This document shows, piece by piece, positions 55,268 to 64,000 of a DNA stretch of 64,000 nucleotides. Origin of the DNA: Actinomycetota bacterium (lineage in GTDB: Bacteria > Actinomycetota > Acidimicrobiia > IMCC26256 > PALSA-610); NCBI GenBank assembly GCA_005779395.1, contig SXJP01000014.1, positions 156,684-220,683 of the forward strand. The letters are read 5' to 3'. The notes beneath the pieces were generated by a model. The model saw nothing but the letters and a program-made list of their open reading frames with translations, had not been told where the DNA came from and did no database searches. A program made the position numbers and the translations under genes. How positions within the stretch are numbered: the first letter of the stretch is position 1; each line of letters opens with the position of its first letter.

Positions 55268-56028
55268 ACGTTCGTTCCGAGGTAGGCGCGCTGCACCGCA
55301 TTGTTTGCGAATACCGACTCAGTAGTGCCTGACGCGATGAGTGTCCCGAAGTCGAGAACAAAAACTCGCGAAACGAGCGACCGCACCATCGGAACATCGT
55401 GTTCCACTAGCAATATCGCTGTCGAGCGTTCTACGTTCACGTTGCGCAGGACCTCTGCAAGTTCGGCAGTCTCTGCGTGATCCAACCCGGAACTCGGCTC
55501 ATCTAAGAGCAACAATTTCGGTTCGATCATGAGCGCACGCCCTAGTTCGACAAGACGACCGCGGCCGAGCGAAAGCGCTTCAATCGGGCGACGCGCATCT
55601 GCAGTTAGACCAAGAAGTTCTAAAACATCAGACGCGCTCGCGCGCTCTTCCTTCGATGGCCTGCCCATGCCAAGCAAATCCTTCCAGAGCCGACCGTCAC
55701 CACGCCGTGCGCGGCCTGCGACCAGGAAGTGTTCCCACGGTGTCATGCCAGAGAAAAGTTCCATCCGCTGAAACGTTCTACCGATTCCGAGCCTCGCACG
55801 AAGGTGTGGGGCGACTCTCGTCAGATCGTGGCCCGCGAACATGACTGTGCCGCGATCGGGTTTCAACTGCCCAAGCAGGCAATTGAATAGCGTTGTCTTT
55901 CCAGCGCCGTTCGGACCGACAAGACCGACGACTTCGCCGGGCGATACGTCGAGTGTCACATCATCGAGCGCTGTAATGCCCGAGAAAGTCTTCGTGATCG
56001 ATGTGACCTTCAGAAGCGGATCTCTCAT
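55264..56028 (-). CDS. livG: LIV-type ABC importer ATPase (LivG-like)
   Basis: A 254-residue ATPase. Walker A is GPNGAGKTT, Walker B is LLLLDEPSSGLD, and the signature reads LSLGRGRLVELGRAL, a slight departure from the common LSxGQ. The tail SVFANNAVQRAYLG is typical of LivG. It energises import with LivF. The start overlaps the permease stop by 4 nt. Confidence 0.9.
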   Translation of the reverse strand: MRDPLLKVTSITKTFSGITALDDVTLDVSPGEVVGLVGPNGAGKTTLFNCLLGQLKPDRGTVMFAGHDLTRVAPHLRARLGIGRTFQRMELFSGMTPWEHFLVAGRARRGDGRLWKDLLGMGRPSKEERASASDVLELLGLTADARRPIEALSLGRGRLVELGRALMIEPKLLLLDEPSSGLDHAETAELAEVLRNVNVERSTAILLVEHDVPMVRSLVSRVFVLDFGTLIASGTTESVFANNAVQRAYLGTNV

Positions 56029-58058
56029 ACCGATGCCGTTTCAATCTCGGAGTCACGGCGAGACTTGAAGCGGTCAATCAGACCCTGAACACGCGTCAAT
56101 GAGGCAGTCTTGTTGGACTCTAAAATCCCCTCTGGGTGCTTGGCGTATGTAACTGCACCAAGCCCGAAGAAGATCTGCTGCCAGCCGATCGAAATCGCGG
56201 TGATGTCAGCAAATGGCAACGCGTGGTTGTAGAGCCATGGAATTGCAGTGGGCAGTACCCATTCTTGGAACAACACGAAACCTGCGGCGGCTTGGATTGC
56301 CCCTTCGACAGTTCGTGGCCCAAGAGTGACCACGATGACGACCCAGAAAAGCCCAAGTTCGGCCTTGTAGTCGAGCGATGAAAACTGGATCTTGTAGCTA
56401 GCTAGCAGGCCACCACCTAGACCAGCGATGAACGCCGAGACCGCAAACGCGATGATGCGCGCTTTCGTTGCGTTAATGCCAATTGATGCGGCAGCAGTTT
56501 CGCTCCCACGCAGCGCGTCAAGGAACCTGCCCGTCGTGCCGTTACGCATCCAGATGATTGCGATGCCGACGAGAGTGAGCACCACAAGAACGAGGACCAG
56601 GAATGCCGTGTCGCGCGTTGTCGAACCCGGGACGGGTCGAGCGAAATCGACTGGACCTACTACCGGCCTCTGAGACTCAATCGCGAATATGCCACCACCG
56701 ACCCAGTCGTATCGAACCATCGTGTTGTCAAAAAAGAGCGCGAATGCGTAGGTGGCGAGTGCCAAGAATATTCCGCGTCTTCGCAACGCGATCAGCCCGA
56801 TAAGCGCGCCTACGACCGCAGCAACAGCTGATGCGATAAAGATGGCTGCGATCACAGACACGCCCTGTTTGGTCGCGATCTGGGCCGAGAAAAAAGCGCC
56901 CATACCAGCAAATGTCGCCTGAGCGAATGAGATCTGTCCGGCCATGCCCGTGATCACAACGATGCTGCAGAAGATGATCGCGTAAATGAGGATTCGGATC
57001 GTCCGATCGAGCCAAATGTCATTCCATAAGAACAGCACGGAATAGAACCACCATGTACCCACTACAAACCCGAATATGCGAGTTCCTATCGTGAGTTCAC
57101 GACTGCGGACAGCCGATGCCGGTACCGGCGGTGGCGGATCGACTCCAGCGAGAGGGTCCTTCAGGCCCTGCTCGTAACTGAGAGATCTCTTGAATAGCAG
57201 GACGACAAACAACACTATGAACGGCAATGATGGTTTGACATTCGACGCGAAGACGTTGCCTGTCGGCAGGTATCGAGAAACAAACTGCTGCAGGATCCCA
57301 AGTCCGATGCCGCCAGCAAACGCGATGGGAATGCTCGTAAGCGACGCGAGCACTGCTGCTGCAATCGCTGCGGTTAACAGCGTCGTGTAATTGATAACAG
57401 ATACTTGTTGGAACACCGTCGGAAGAAGCACGCCAGCGAGTCCTGCGACAAAACTCGACAACATCCATGCCGTAGTGCCGACTATATCTGAGCGAATTCC
57501 GTTTAGTTCCGTGAGCCGTGGGCTCTCTACGACCGCTCGCATTCGCAGGCCGAGACTTGTGTACCGAAACAAAATCGTAAGCCCAATGGCAACTAGCGCA
57601 GCGCTAAGAATTATTGACAGGTCATCGCGTGTAATCGCGACCCCAGACAATGGTCTGTACACGATCTCGCCACCAGGAACGATTCCCTTGTACTGCGTGG
57701 CCTGCGTGACCTTAAAGAACAAGCCAACAACCTCTGGTATCGCCACCAACAAACCAAGCGCCACAACGAGGCGAGAGAGTGGTGGGGCTGTCCGCAGATG
57801 ACGGAAGAGCATCCGGTCGAGCGCGGCACCAACAAGCGGCGCAGCAACGACTACGGCGAGCAGGAACGCCGGGATGATCGGCCATTCACTGCGGTTATGG
57901 AGTTGGTAGTAGATCGCTCCCGAGACGAACGCTTGTGCCCCGAATGCGATGTTGAAAACCCCTGAAGTCTTGTACGCGAGCACGAGTCCGACGGCAACTA
58001 GCGCGTAGACACCACCGAACGACATGCCTTCGATTAGTGCCGAAAGAAACTTCTCCAC
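56025..58058 (-). CDS. Fused LIV-type ABC importer permease (LivH-LivM)
   Basis: A 677-residue permease in which the LivH and LivM halves are one polypeptide. The N-terminal half (about 1-300) has the LivH features (SFGGVYALVAVGLVLAY, FGAQAFVSGAIYY). After a short hydrophilic linker (about 300-325) the C-terminal half has LivM features (MAGQISFAQATFAGMGAFFS, RRRGIFLALATYAFAL). Together they form the whole membrane channel. In most bacteria these are separate genes. Confidence 0.9.
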   Translation of the reverse strand: MEKFLSALIEGMSFGGVYALVAVGLVLAYKTSGVFNIAFGAQAFVSGAIYYQLHNRSEWPIIPAFLLAVVVAAPLVGAALDRMLFRHLRTAPPLSRLVVALGLLVAIPEVVGLFFKVTQATQYKGIVPGGEIVYRPLSGVAITRDDLSIILSAALVAIGLTILFRYTSLGLRMRAVVESPRLTELNGIRSDIVGTTAWMLSSFVAGLAGVLLPTVFQQVSVINYTTLLTAAIAAAVLASLTSIPIAFAGGIGLGILQQFVSRYLPTGNVFASNVKPSLPFIVLFVVLLFKRSLSYEQGLKDPLAGVDPPPPVPASAVRSRELTIGTRIFGFVVGTWWFYSVLFLWNDIWLDRTIRILIYAIIFCSIVVITGMAGQISFAQATFAGMGAFFSAQIATKQGVSVIAAIFIASAVAAVVGALIGLIALRRRGIFLALATYAFALFFDNTMVRYDWVGGGIFAIESQRPVVGPVDFARPVPGSTTRDTAFLVLVLVVLTLVGIAIIWMRNGTTGRFLDALRGSETAAASIGINATKARIIAFAVSAFIAGLGGGLLASYKIQFSSLDYKAELGLFWVVIVVTLGPRTVEGAIQAAAGFVLFQEWVLPTAIPWLYNHALPFADITAISIGWQQIFFGLGAVTYAKHPEGILESNKTASLTRVQGLIDRFKSRRDSEIETASV

Positions 58059-58089
58059 TACTGCTCCGTAACGCTAGGACTGAAAAATC

Positions 58090-59448
58090 TCAGCCTTCGC
58101 CCCCCGGCGCAAACGATCTTGACGATGGAAAGTCCGGGATTGGGGCCTCGTCTGCTGGATCGAAACAGATCCACGGCTTGCCGGGCTCGTTATATGCAGG
58201 CACAAACTTGCCGCCCGTGATCTTCAAAGCCGTCACACACTCAAACTCGCCCCGCACACTCGGATCGTTGGTTGGATCTTTGTGTTGCTTGGTCCAGTCG
58301 ATCGGCACAATAAGGCCGTCGGCGCTGAAGTCAGTGACCTTGTTAAGTCCATCGATGACACCCTGTTGTGAGAACTGCGGGCCTGCCAACTTGAGACCCT
58401 CATAGAACTGTCTTGCGGCGATCCATCCGACCTGGGTCAGCTCGACCGCGTTGACGCCGCTTGATTCCACCCACTTGAGGTACTCAACGGTCGCTGGAGA
58501 CTGTGGCGACTGCTCCCACGGGACGTATTGGCTCACGAGAAACGCGCCCTCGAATAGTTCGGCGTTGTCGGCTAAGAACTCGTGGTCGTAGGCATTCGGC
58601 AGATATTGGACTGCGTCTAAACCTTGTTTCTTTAGTTCGGTTTGAAGCTTGAATACTTCGTTGGTATCCATGCAGGAACTAATTAGTTCAACGCCGGCTG
58701 ATTTCATCTCAGCGACCTGTGCCGATAGGTCTGCCCCGAACTCGAGCGTGTCGTCGTAGAACACGACATCGATGTCTGGCGTGTGCGCCTCGTAACTCTT
58801 TTTCGTTCCTTCTGCACAAAGAACCGAGCTCGGCGAAATCCCGTAGGCAAGGATTCCTACCTTCGAATAACCCTCGTAGTCGGCTACCCAGGGAAGGAAA
58901 TGTCCCGTGCACACGAAACAGATTGCGCCGATACTTCCGAAGATGTTGTCGTTGCCAGCCATCTGCGGGTTGATGTTCCATGTGAATGTCGGCATGCCAG
59001 CCTCGGCGAGCAAGCTTGCGCCAGACAATTCAAGTGTTGCGAGAAAAGTTGCGAACGCGTTGTCCTCCGAGAGACTCGCGCGAACTTCTTCTGCGTTCTT
59101 CAGGCCGATGATGTCGTCGCGCTCCGTCGTAATTACGAGTTTGCGTCCGTAGATTCCACCTTCTGAGTTGATCTTGTCGAAGAACAGTTCGATCCCGTCA
59201 ATGAACTGTTCGTACTTGCCCCCGATCGGATTCGTCTTCGATGTGATGACGGCAACTTGGATCTCGGTATCTGTGACTCCAGGTGCATCGACATCAAGGT
59301 GGACGGAAAGGTCCGCTGTTGTCGTGGTTGCTCCAGGGACAGTTGAATCTGTAGGAGTCGTTGTCTTGTCGGTTCCGCCGGAGTTGCCGCACGCCGCAGC
59401 GAACAGGCCTCCGACTAGCGCGACTACAGCTAAACGACGTGCAACCAT
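58090..59448 (-). CDS. LIV-type ABC importer substrate-binding lipoprotein
   Basis: A 452-residue type I periplasmic-binding-protein-fold lipoprotein. A lipobox (FAAAC-GN) and Thr-rich linker are followed by the receptor domain (EIQVAVITSKTNPIGG...). Four or more cysteines suggest internal disulfides. The family binds branched amino acids but also amides, urea, aromatic and other carboxylates, so the ligand is open. ATG 59448 has a GGGGGA ribosome-binding site and lies after the operator at 59495. Confidence 0.9.
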   Translation of the reverse strand: MVARRLAVVALVGGLFAAACGNSGGTDKTTTPTDSTVPGATTTTADLSVHLDVDAPGVTDTEIQVAVITSKTNPIGGKYEQFIDGIELFFDKINSEGGIYGRKLVITTERDDIIGLKNAEEVRASLSEDNAFATFLATLELSGASLLAEAGMPTFTWNINPQMAGNDNIFGSIGAICFVCTGHFLPWVADYEGYSKVGILAYGISPSSVLCAEGTKKSYEAHTPDIDVVFYDDTLEFGADLSAQVAEMKSAGVELISSCMDTNEVFKLQTELKKQGLDAVQYLPNAYDHEFLADNAELFEGAFLVSQYVPWEQSPQSPATVEYLKWVESSGVNAVELTQVGWIAARQFYEGLKLAGPQFSQQGVIDGLNKVTDFSADGLIVPIDWTKQHKDPTNDPSVRGEFECVTALKITGGKFVPAYNEPGKPWICFDPADEAPIPDFPSSRSFAPGGEG

Positions 59449-59494
59449 GAAAGTCCCCCGTTTGATTGAACTCAATAATTACGACTTGCTTAAT

Positions 59495-59510
59495 CTGACA
59501 CGGCCGTCAG
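59495..59510. promoter_or_regulatory. Operator CTGAC-N6-GTCAG, site 5
   Basis: CTGACACGGCCGTCAG, with the downstream flank GTT shared with sites 2 and 4-like copies. It lies 46 bp upstream of the substrate-binding protein ATG, so it would control the whole importer operon. Confidence 0.78.
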
Positions 59511-59586
59511 GTTCTGTGGCGGTCAGAATAACCGAATCTGGCGCATCCTGCTATTGAATCGCGCGCACGGTGCTAATACTTCCCCT

Positions 59587-60393
59587 ATGGCAACCCTTGT
59601 TTGTTTTCACGCACACCCTGACGACGAAGCGATTGCGACTGCCGGCACCCTCGCAAAAGCCAAAGCCGCAGGGCACAGAACCGTTGTCGTCTTTGCCACG
59701 CGCGGCGAGCTCGGCCAGCATCCTGAATGGCTAAACGGCGGAGGCTCCTTGAGCGACCTGCGCATAGCTGAGTCAAACGCCTCTTGCGCTCTGCTAGGCG
59801 TCGACAGGGTTGCTTGGCTGCCCTACCGGGACTCAGGTGTCGAAGACGATGATAGAAACCACGACCCTGACACGTTTCACTCAGCACACCTTGAGCAAGC
59901 GGCCGAGGATTTGGCGGCAATTCTCCGCGAGGAGGCAGCCGACGTACTCACCCACTACGACGAAAACGGCAACTACGGCCATCCTGACCACATCAAAGTC
60001 CACCACGTTGGTTACCGAGCCGCCGAGCTAGCAGGGACATCGCTGGTCTACGAGGCGACCATGGACCGTGACGTCGTAATACGAAATATTCGGAGCGCGA
60101 TGTCAGAAGAAGTGGCCGTCGACGACCTTCCGGACCCTGACACGATGAAGCTTGGAATGCCAGCGTCCCGCATCACCACCGAAATTGATGTAGTCGAGTA
60201 CTTGCACATCAAGCGTGCGGCTATGGCTGCGCACAGAAGCCAGATCGACGAGACCTCGTTCTTTCTAAAAATGGATCAGAACCGCTTCGCTAACGCATTC
60301 GGAACGGAGTGGTTCATCCGCCGCGGGGGGCCGCTCGCTCCGCTACCGCGCGAAACCGACCTATTCGCAGCCCTAGAGGCTTTGTCGTCGTGA
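59587..60393 (+). CDS. LmbE/PIG-L family N-acetylglucosaminyl deacetylase
   Basis: A 268-residue zinc-dependent deacetylase. The metal site is AHPDDE (H10, D12, D13) and the later His is in YGHPDHIKVHH. Actinobacterial relatives include MshB and Mca of mycothiol metabolism, but this sequence is not clearly either of them. The ATG at 59587 is preferred to a longer start in the intergenic space. It overlaps the next gene as GTGA. Confidence 0.9.
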   Translation: MATLVCFHAHPDDEAIATAGTLAKAKAAGHRTVVVFATRGELGQHPEWLNGGGSLSDLRIAESNASCALLGVDRVAWLPYRDSGVEDDDRNHDPDTFHSAHLEQAAEDLAAILREEAADVLTHYDENGNYGHPDHIKVHHVGYRAAELAGTSLVYEATMDRDVVIRNIRSAMSEEVAVDDLPDPDTMKLGMPASRITTEIDVVEYLHIKRAAMAAHRSQIDETSFFLKMDQNRFANAFGTEWFIRRGGPLAPLPRETDLFAALEALSS

Positions 60394-60908
60394 CTAGGTT
60401 CAAGGCCCGCACGTCGCACGGCAACGATGTCGATCGCTCAGAGGAATGGGCCGCGCTTAGAGCCAAATACATTCGCGATCCGGAGCAACGACCGCCTTCT
60501 TCGGCACGCGGCGTCCACCATCTCGCTCTGCTTTCATCTGACATCGAGCGAACAATTCAGTTCTACCAAGATCTGCTCGAATTCCCTCTAACCCACCTGT
60601 TCGAGAACCGTGATTACCGCGGATCCACACATTTCTTTTTCGATATCGGTAACGGCAACGCGCTCGCCTACTTCGATTTCCCTGGCCTTGAACTCGGGCC
60701 TTACGCCGAGGTCCTTGGGAGCTTGCACCATCTTGCAATTTCGATGGAACCACATCGATGGGCAGCGATCAAAGCCAAGCTCGATACGGCTGGAATCGAA
60801 TACGCCCACATCGGCGAGACTTCGATTTATTTCCCTGGCCCAGACGGCGAGCACCTTGAGCTAATCGCAGACCCGCTCGGCGAGATGTACGGCGAAACCG
60901 TTCTCTAG
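60390..60908 (+). CDS. VOC/glyoxalase superfamily protein
   Basis: A 172-residue vicinal-oxygen-chelate protein of the glyoxalase/bleomycin-resistance fold. The first metal-binding module begins GVHHLALLSSDIERTIQFYQ; the second has SLHHLAISME and ends YFPGPDGEHLELI. The N-terminal 35 residues are extra. The GTG at 60390 overlaps the LmbE stop. A lyase, isomerase or dioxygenase reaction is possible. Confidence 0.88.
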   Translation: MTRFKARTSHGNDVDRSEEWAALRAKYIRDPEQRPPSSARGVHHLALLSSDIERTIQFYQDLLEFPLTHLFENRDYRGSTHFFFDIGNGNALAYFDFPGLELGPYAEVLGSLHHLAISMEPHRWAAIKAKLDTAGIEYAHIGETSIYFPGPDGEHLELIADPLGEMYGETVL

Positions 60909-62438
60909 CTATGCGGTCGGCGCCGAACGCGGTGCCACCCGATCAAATCCGATAGCTCGAGGATCGACTTCCCTCCGCGGGCGCTCTGCGCCTAGGACTG
61001 AATCGGCGTTCACTGCTTCGTCCAACACAATCGTCGGCGCGTTAGCAAGGGCTACGAGTTCGGCAAGCGCATCATCTACGAAGTCAGCAAGCCTGTCGAG
61101 GTCAGGAGCGAGTTCTCTGCACGCAAGGAAACCGAATCCAACGCCGTCGAGGTAGCTAATAACCGTAAGATTCAGGCCGGCGCCGTCGAATATCGGACCG
61201 AGTGGAAACATCGTCTCAAGCAACGCGCCACCGAAGTAGATCGGAAACGGCGGTCCCGGAACATTTGAAACTACGAGGTTGTGTACCGGTGGATGGTGAT
61301 CGGCGAGACGAAGGTTGCTGTAAGCCTTCATTACACGTGTGAACAACAGGGGCGCAACGACTTCGGCCCAGTTGTACAACGTGTCACCGCCCAACTGGTC
61401 GTGGATTTCTTTTGCTTCAAGCATCGATGAGTGGATGGCATCGAGTCTCTCTAGCGGATCGGCGATCTCGACAGGCAGCGCAGCAAACATCGCAGAAACT
61501 CTGTTGCCCATCGCGTTTTTCTGATCTGGTGTACGGACCGAAGTTGGGATCGTTGCTACAAGCGACCGGTCTGGAAGTTCGTCGCGCTCAATGAGGTACG
61601 AGCGCAACGCCGACGTCGCTACTGCCAGGACAACATCGTTTACTTTGACGCCAAACGCGTCTTTTACGAGTTTGACATCGGCCAACGCAACCTTCGCGAA
61701 CGCCACTTTCCTGTGCGGAGTTATCGAACCGTTGAGTCCGATCCTCGGTGCAGTCATCGGAATTCCAGAACGAATCTCAGTACCGCGCATGCGATTCGCG
61801 ATTCCGATTACAGATCGCAGAGTCTTGCGAAGGTTCTTTGCTACGAGAATCGGTTGTCTCGCGATCGACGCCGCCGCATACGCGAGCAGTTCGAGATCGT
61901 TTGGGACGTGGTCCGGTTTGATGTCTGATGCGATTTCTAAGTCCAGTCTTGAACCGGGACTCGGCTCTAAGTCGTACAAGGCAGCGATCAGTTCAGTTCC
62001 GGAAAACCCGTCGATCGCAGCATGGTGCACCTTGGCGACGATCGCGACCTTGCCTCCTTCGAGACCCTCGACAAACCACATTTCCCACAATGGCCGATCG
62101 CGATCTAGCGGACGCGCTGCACAGTCGGCAGTGAACTCCTCGAGTTCTTGAGCGCCACCCGGGCTCGGAAGGGCTGCTCGCCTGAAGTGAAAATCGAGGT
62201 CAAAGTTTGGATCCTCTAACCAGAGTGGATAGTGGATATTGAATGGCACCGACACCAAGCGCCGCCTGAACGGTGCGAGCAGGTGTAGGCGCGAAGACAA
62301 CAGCCTCTTCACTGTGTCGAAGTTGAATCCGTCGAGTGCTGTCGATGGATCGACCACTGCGGTCGACATGACGTGCATGTGAGCGCTAGCAGTTTCTAAC
62401 GCCAAGAATGCCGAATCAAGTCCAGATAGACGCTCCAT
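60909..62438 (-). CDS. Wax ester synthase/diacylglycerol acyltransferase (WS/DGAT)
   Basis: A 509-residue WS/DGAT-type acyltransferase. The catalytic motif HHxxxDG is H138-H139-A-A-I-D143-G144 in VHHAAIDGFSG. Such enzymes make triacylglycerol or wax esters from acyl-CoA, and are typical of actinobacteria. The C-terminal conserved NVPGPPFPIYFGGA segment is present. Its stop codon abuts that of the VOC gene head to head. Confidence 0.93.
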   Translation of the reverse strand: MERLSGLDSAFLALETASAHMHVMSTAVVDPSTALDGFNFDTVKRLLSSRLHLLAPFRRRLVSVPFNIHYPLWLEDPNFDLDFHFRRAALPSPGGAQELEEFTADCAARPLDRDRPLWEMWFVEGLEGGKVAIVAKVHHAAIDGFSGTELIAALYDLEPSPGSRLDLEIASDIKPDHVPNDLELLAYAAASIARQPILVAKNLRKTLRSVIGIANRMRGTEIRSGIPMTAPRIGLNGSITPHRKVAFAKVALADVKLVKDAFGVKVNDVVLAVATSALRSYLIERDELPDRSLVATIPTSVRTPDQKNAMGNRVSAMFAALPVEIADPLERLDAIHSSMLEAKEIHDQLGGDTLYNWAEVVAPLLFTRVMKAYSNLRLADHHPPVHNLVVSNVPGPPFPIYFGGALLETMFPLGPIFDGAGLNLTVISYLDGVGFGFLACRELAPDLDRLADFVDDALAELVALANAPTIVLDEAVNADSVLGAERPRREVDPRAIGFDRVAPRSAPTA

Positions 62439-62510
62439 ACAAAAATTATGCCACGCGCCTCAAAACGTGTGCGAAGCCACCGGATGAACAGACGGTTACA
62501 AATTCACGAC

Positions 62511-62933
62511 TTAGTCGTTTGTCGAAGGCTTGCGCCTCAACTGCTTCGTGTCGCCCCGCTTGCGCTTCGAATCCATTCGGTCCACTTTTGCCGAGCGCGA
62601 TGGTCGTGTCGGCCGACGTGGAGGGTCCCGTCGCAATGCTTCGGCAAGGCGATTGCGCATGCGATCTAGCGCGAGTTCGCGATTGCGATTCTGTGAACGC
62701 GTGGTTGACACCGCGATTCGGACCTCGGTTCCGAGACGCTCGATCAACAACGCGCGCTGCGATTCGCTAATAGACGCCGATGTGGAAATGTCGAATGTGA
62801 TGATCGCCTTGGTGTTTGCCGTGTTGGCATGCTGGCCACCAGGGCCACCACTTCCGGTAAACTCCCACACGAACTCATCGAGCGAAATTGCGCAGAAGCT
62901 ATTCAGCCGAAGCTTGGTAGCACCGTCGCTCAT
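62511..62933 (-). CDS. arfB: Ribosome-rescue peptidyl-tRNA hydrolase ArfB
   Basis: A 140-residue class-I release-factor-like protein with the GGQ motif at G32-G33-Q34 (GSGGPGGQHANTANT) and a basic C-terminal tail (KRKRGDTKQLRRK). It hydrolyses peptidyl-tRNA on ribosomes stalled without a stop codon; the tail binds the empty mRNA channel. The ATG at 62933 is the start that gives the normal length. A reading 50 residues longer overlaps the EttA gene and has no family support. Confidence 0.92.
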   Translation of the reverse strand: MSDGATKLRLNSFCAISLDEFVWEFTGSGGPGGQHANTANTKAIITFDISTSASISESQRALLIERLGTEVRIAVSTTRSQNRNRELALDRMRNRLAEALRRDPPRRPTRPSRSAKVDRMDSKRKRGDTKQLRRKPSTND

Positions 62934-62949
62934 AGCCGATCCGATACCG

Positions 62950-64000
62950 TCAGTGCGTGAGGGGCTTGAACTTGATTCGGTGAGGCTGATCTGCGTCGGC
63001 CCCGAGACGTTTCCTACGGTCGATCTCGTAGTCGCTGAAATTGCCTTCGAACCAGACGACCTCGCTGTCACCCTCGAACGCAAGAACGTGCGTAGCTATG
63101 CGATCAAGGAACCAACGATCGTGACTAATCACGACAGCGCAACCAGGAAATTCTTCGAGCGCATCCTCAAGCGCACGAAGAGTATCGACGTCTAAGTCGT
63201 TCGTCGGCTCGTCGAGCAGCAACACGTTGCCACCCATCAACAACGCCTTGGCTAAATGCAGCCGGTTACGTTCACCTCCGGAAAGCGTGCCGACCGCCTT
63301 GCCTTGATCTGTTCCTTTGAAGTTGAAACTCGCGCAATAGGCACGACCGTGCACATCGCGGTTGCCGACCCTTAGGTGATCGACTCCCCCGGTCAGTTCT
63401 TCGTAAACGGTTTTGTTCGGATCGAGGTTGCCGCGCGACTGATCGACGTAGGCGAACTCGACGGTTGGCCCAACCTTTAGCGACCCACCATCTGGCGTTT
63501 CTTGTCCGACAAGCATCCTAAAAAGCGTCGTCTTCCCCGCACCGTTAGGCCCTACAACACCCACTATTCCTCCACGCGGGAGCGAAAAGCTGAGTCCGTC
63601 GAACAAGAGGCGGTCTCCGAATGCCTTTTTTAGACCTTCTGCTTCGACGACGAGTTCACCGAGACGTGGTCCGGGCGGGATCGAAATCTGCAACTTGTCT
63701 GCACGTCTGTCGGCGCTCTCTGCTTCTGCGACGAGTTGGTCGTAGGCAGTAATGCGTGCCTTGCCCTTGGCTTGGCGAGCCTTAGGCGACGAACGAATCC
63801 ACTCGAGTTCGTGTTGCAACGTACGGCGACGGGCTTCGTCGACCTTGTCTTCTTGAGCCAGACGTTCCTGCTTCTGATCTAACCAACTCGAGTAGTTACC
63901 TTCCCAAGGAATCCCGCTACCTCGGTCGAGTTCGAGAATCCAGCCTGCGACATTGTCTAGGAAATAGCGGTCGTGGGATACCGCTACAACACAGCCTGTG
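62950..64000 (-). CDS. ettA: Energy-dependent translational throttle protein EttA (5' part missing)
   Basis: The reading frame runs to the window edge, so the N-terminus lies outside. Visible parts are the end of the first ABC domain ([18 protein letters not shown]), the charged linker ([18 protein letters not shown]) and [14 protein letters not shown], the EttA-specific toe region. The second ABC domain has Walker [10 protein letters not shown], signature LSGGE and Walker [12 protein letters not shown]. EttA binds the ribosomal E site and gates the first elongation step in response to ADP/ATP ratio. It is 16 nt upstream of ArfB on the same strand. Confidence 0.93.
   Translation of the reverse strand, partial: TGCVVAVSHDRYFLDNVAGWILELDRGSGIPWEGNYSSWLDQKQERLAQEDKVDEARRRTLQHELEWIRSSPKARQAKGKARITAYDQLVAEAESADRRADKLQISIPPGPRLGELVVEAEGLKKAFGDRLLFDGLSFSLPRGGIVGVVGPNGAGKTTLFRMLVGQETPDGGSLKVGPTVEFAYVDQSRGNLDPNKTVYEELTGGVDHLRVGNRDVHGRAYCASFNFKGTDQGKAVGTLSGGERNRLHLAKALLMGGNVLLLDEPTNDLDVDTLRALEDALEEFPGCAVVISHDRWFLDRIATHVLAFEGDSEVVWFEGNFSDYEIDRRKRLGADADQPHRIKFKPLTH

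Noticed and set aside
62934..63083. 50-residue N-terminal extension of ArfB
   Set aside because: It overlaps the EttA gene, has low-complexity sequence and no family match; ATG 62933 gives the usual length.
1..64000. CRISPR arrays, insertion sequences, integrases, phage genes
   Set aside because: I saw no direct-repeat arrays, transposase or integrase motifs in any reading frame.

Overview
The window is about 64 kb of moderately GC-rich, densely packed chromosome with many ATGA/GTGA overlaps. Gene content points to an actinobacterium, probably a free-living aquatic member of the Acidimicrobiia. The indicators are a WS/DGAT wax-ester synthase, FadE/FadD-type acyl-CoA genes, a CYP, EttA, and a zinc-ribbon/RNase H/histidine-phosphatase cluster that in mycobacteria is partly fused. 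The assignment is an inference from gene families; no rRNA is present. I saw no insertion sequence, phage or CRISPR array.

Layout. 1-1786: a diguanylate cyclase gene destroyed by several frameshifts. 1991-5104: a large secreted propeller/Ig-repeat protein. 5110-10149: a tightly coupled minus-strand cluster (class A PBP, zinc-ribbon coiled coil, RNase HI, membrane protein, histidine phosphatase, anchored protein). 10216-12778: an ABC-2 exporter. 12821-14503: a D-aminoacylase-type amidohydrolase. 14515-21643: sensor and lipoprotein genes around a tRNA-Cys, ending in a PAS-GGDEF-EAL protein. 21800-31877: beta-oxidation genes, a ureohydrolase, an MFS carrier, a P450 and an acyl-CoA dehydrogenase pair. 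31890-35091: lipoprotein, ABC-F protein, hydrolase. 35146-39047: hydantoinase/oxoprolinase-type HyuB-HyuA. 39072-43687: a 1219-residue Fn3 surface protein, a degenerate SDR and a cold-shock protein. 43789-49387: acyl-CoA dehydrogenase, acyl-CoA synthetase, aldehyde dehydrogenase, nitroreductase. 49406-53908: a six-gene operon. 53997-54569: a TetR regulator. 54575-59448: a branched-chain-amino-acid-type (LIV) ABC importer. 59587-64000: LmbE deacetylase, VOC protein, WS/DGAT, ArfB, EttA (partial).

Two signals stand out. First, positions 51415-51957 (minus) read as one 180-codon gene interrupted by a single in-frame TGA. The codons at and after the TGA spell Sec-Gly-Ser-Cys, and a hairpin fitting the bacterial SECIS pattern follows. 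This is a UGSC-family selenoprotein that a standard gene caller splits into two short ORFs. It is translationally coupled to a conserved partner gene of unknown function and is the fourth gene of the operon that starts at 53908.

Second, the inverted repeat CTGAC-N6-GTCAG lies at five promoters: the HMGCS/thiolase/ECH/SDR operon, HyuBA, the divergent acyl-CoA synthetase/aldehyde dehydrogenase pair, the divergent TetR/selenoprotein operon, and the LIV importer. The simplest reading is that the TetR protein autoregulates and controls one dispersed catabolic regulon: import, amide or lactam opening, CoA activation, beta-oxidation and a selenium-dependent step. The substrate cannot be read from the sequence.
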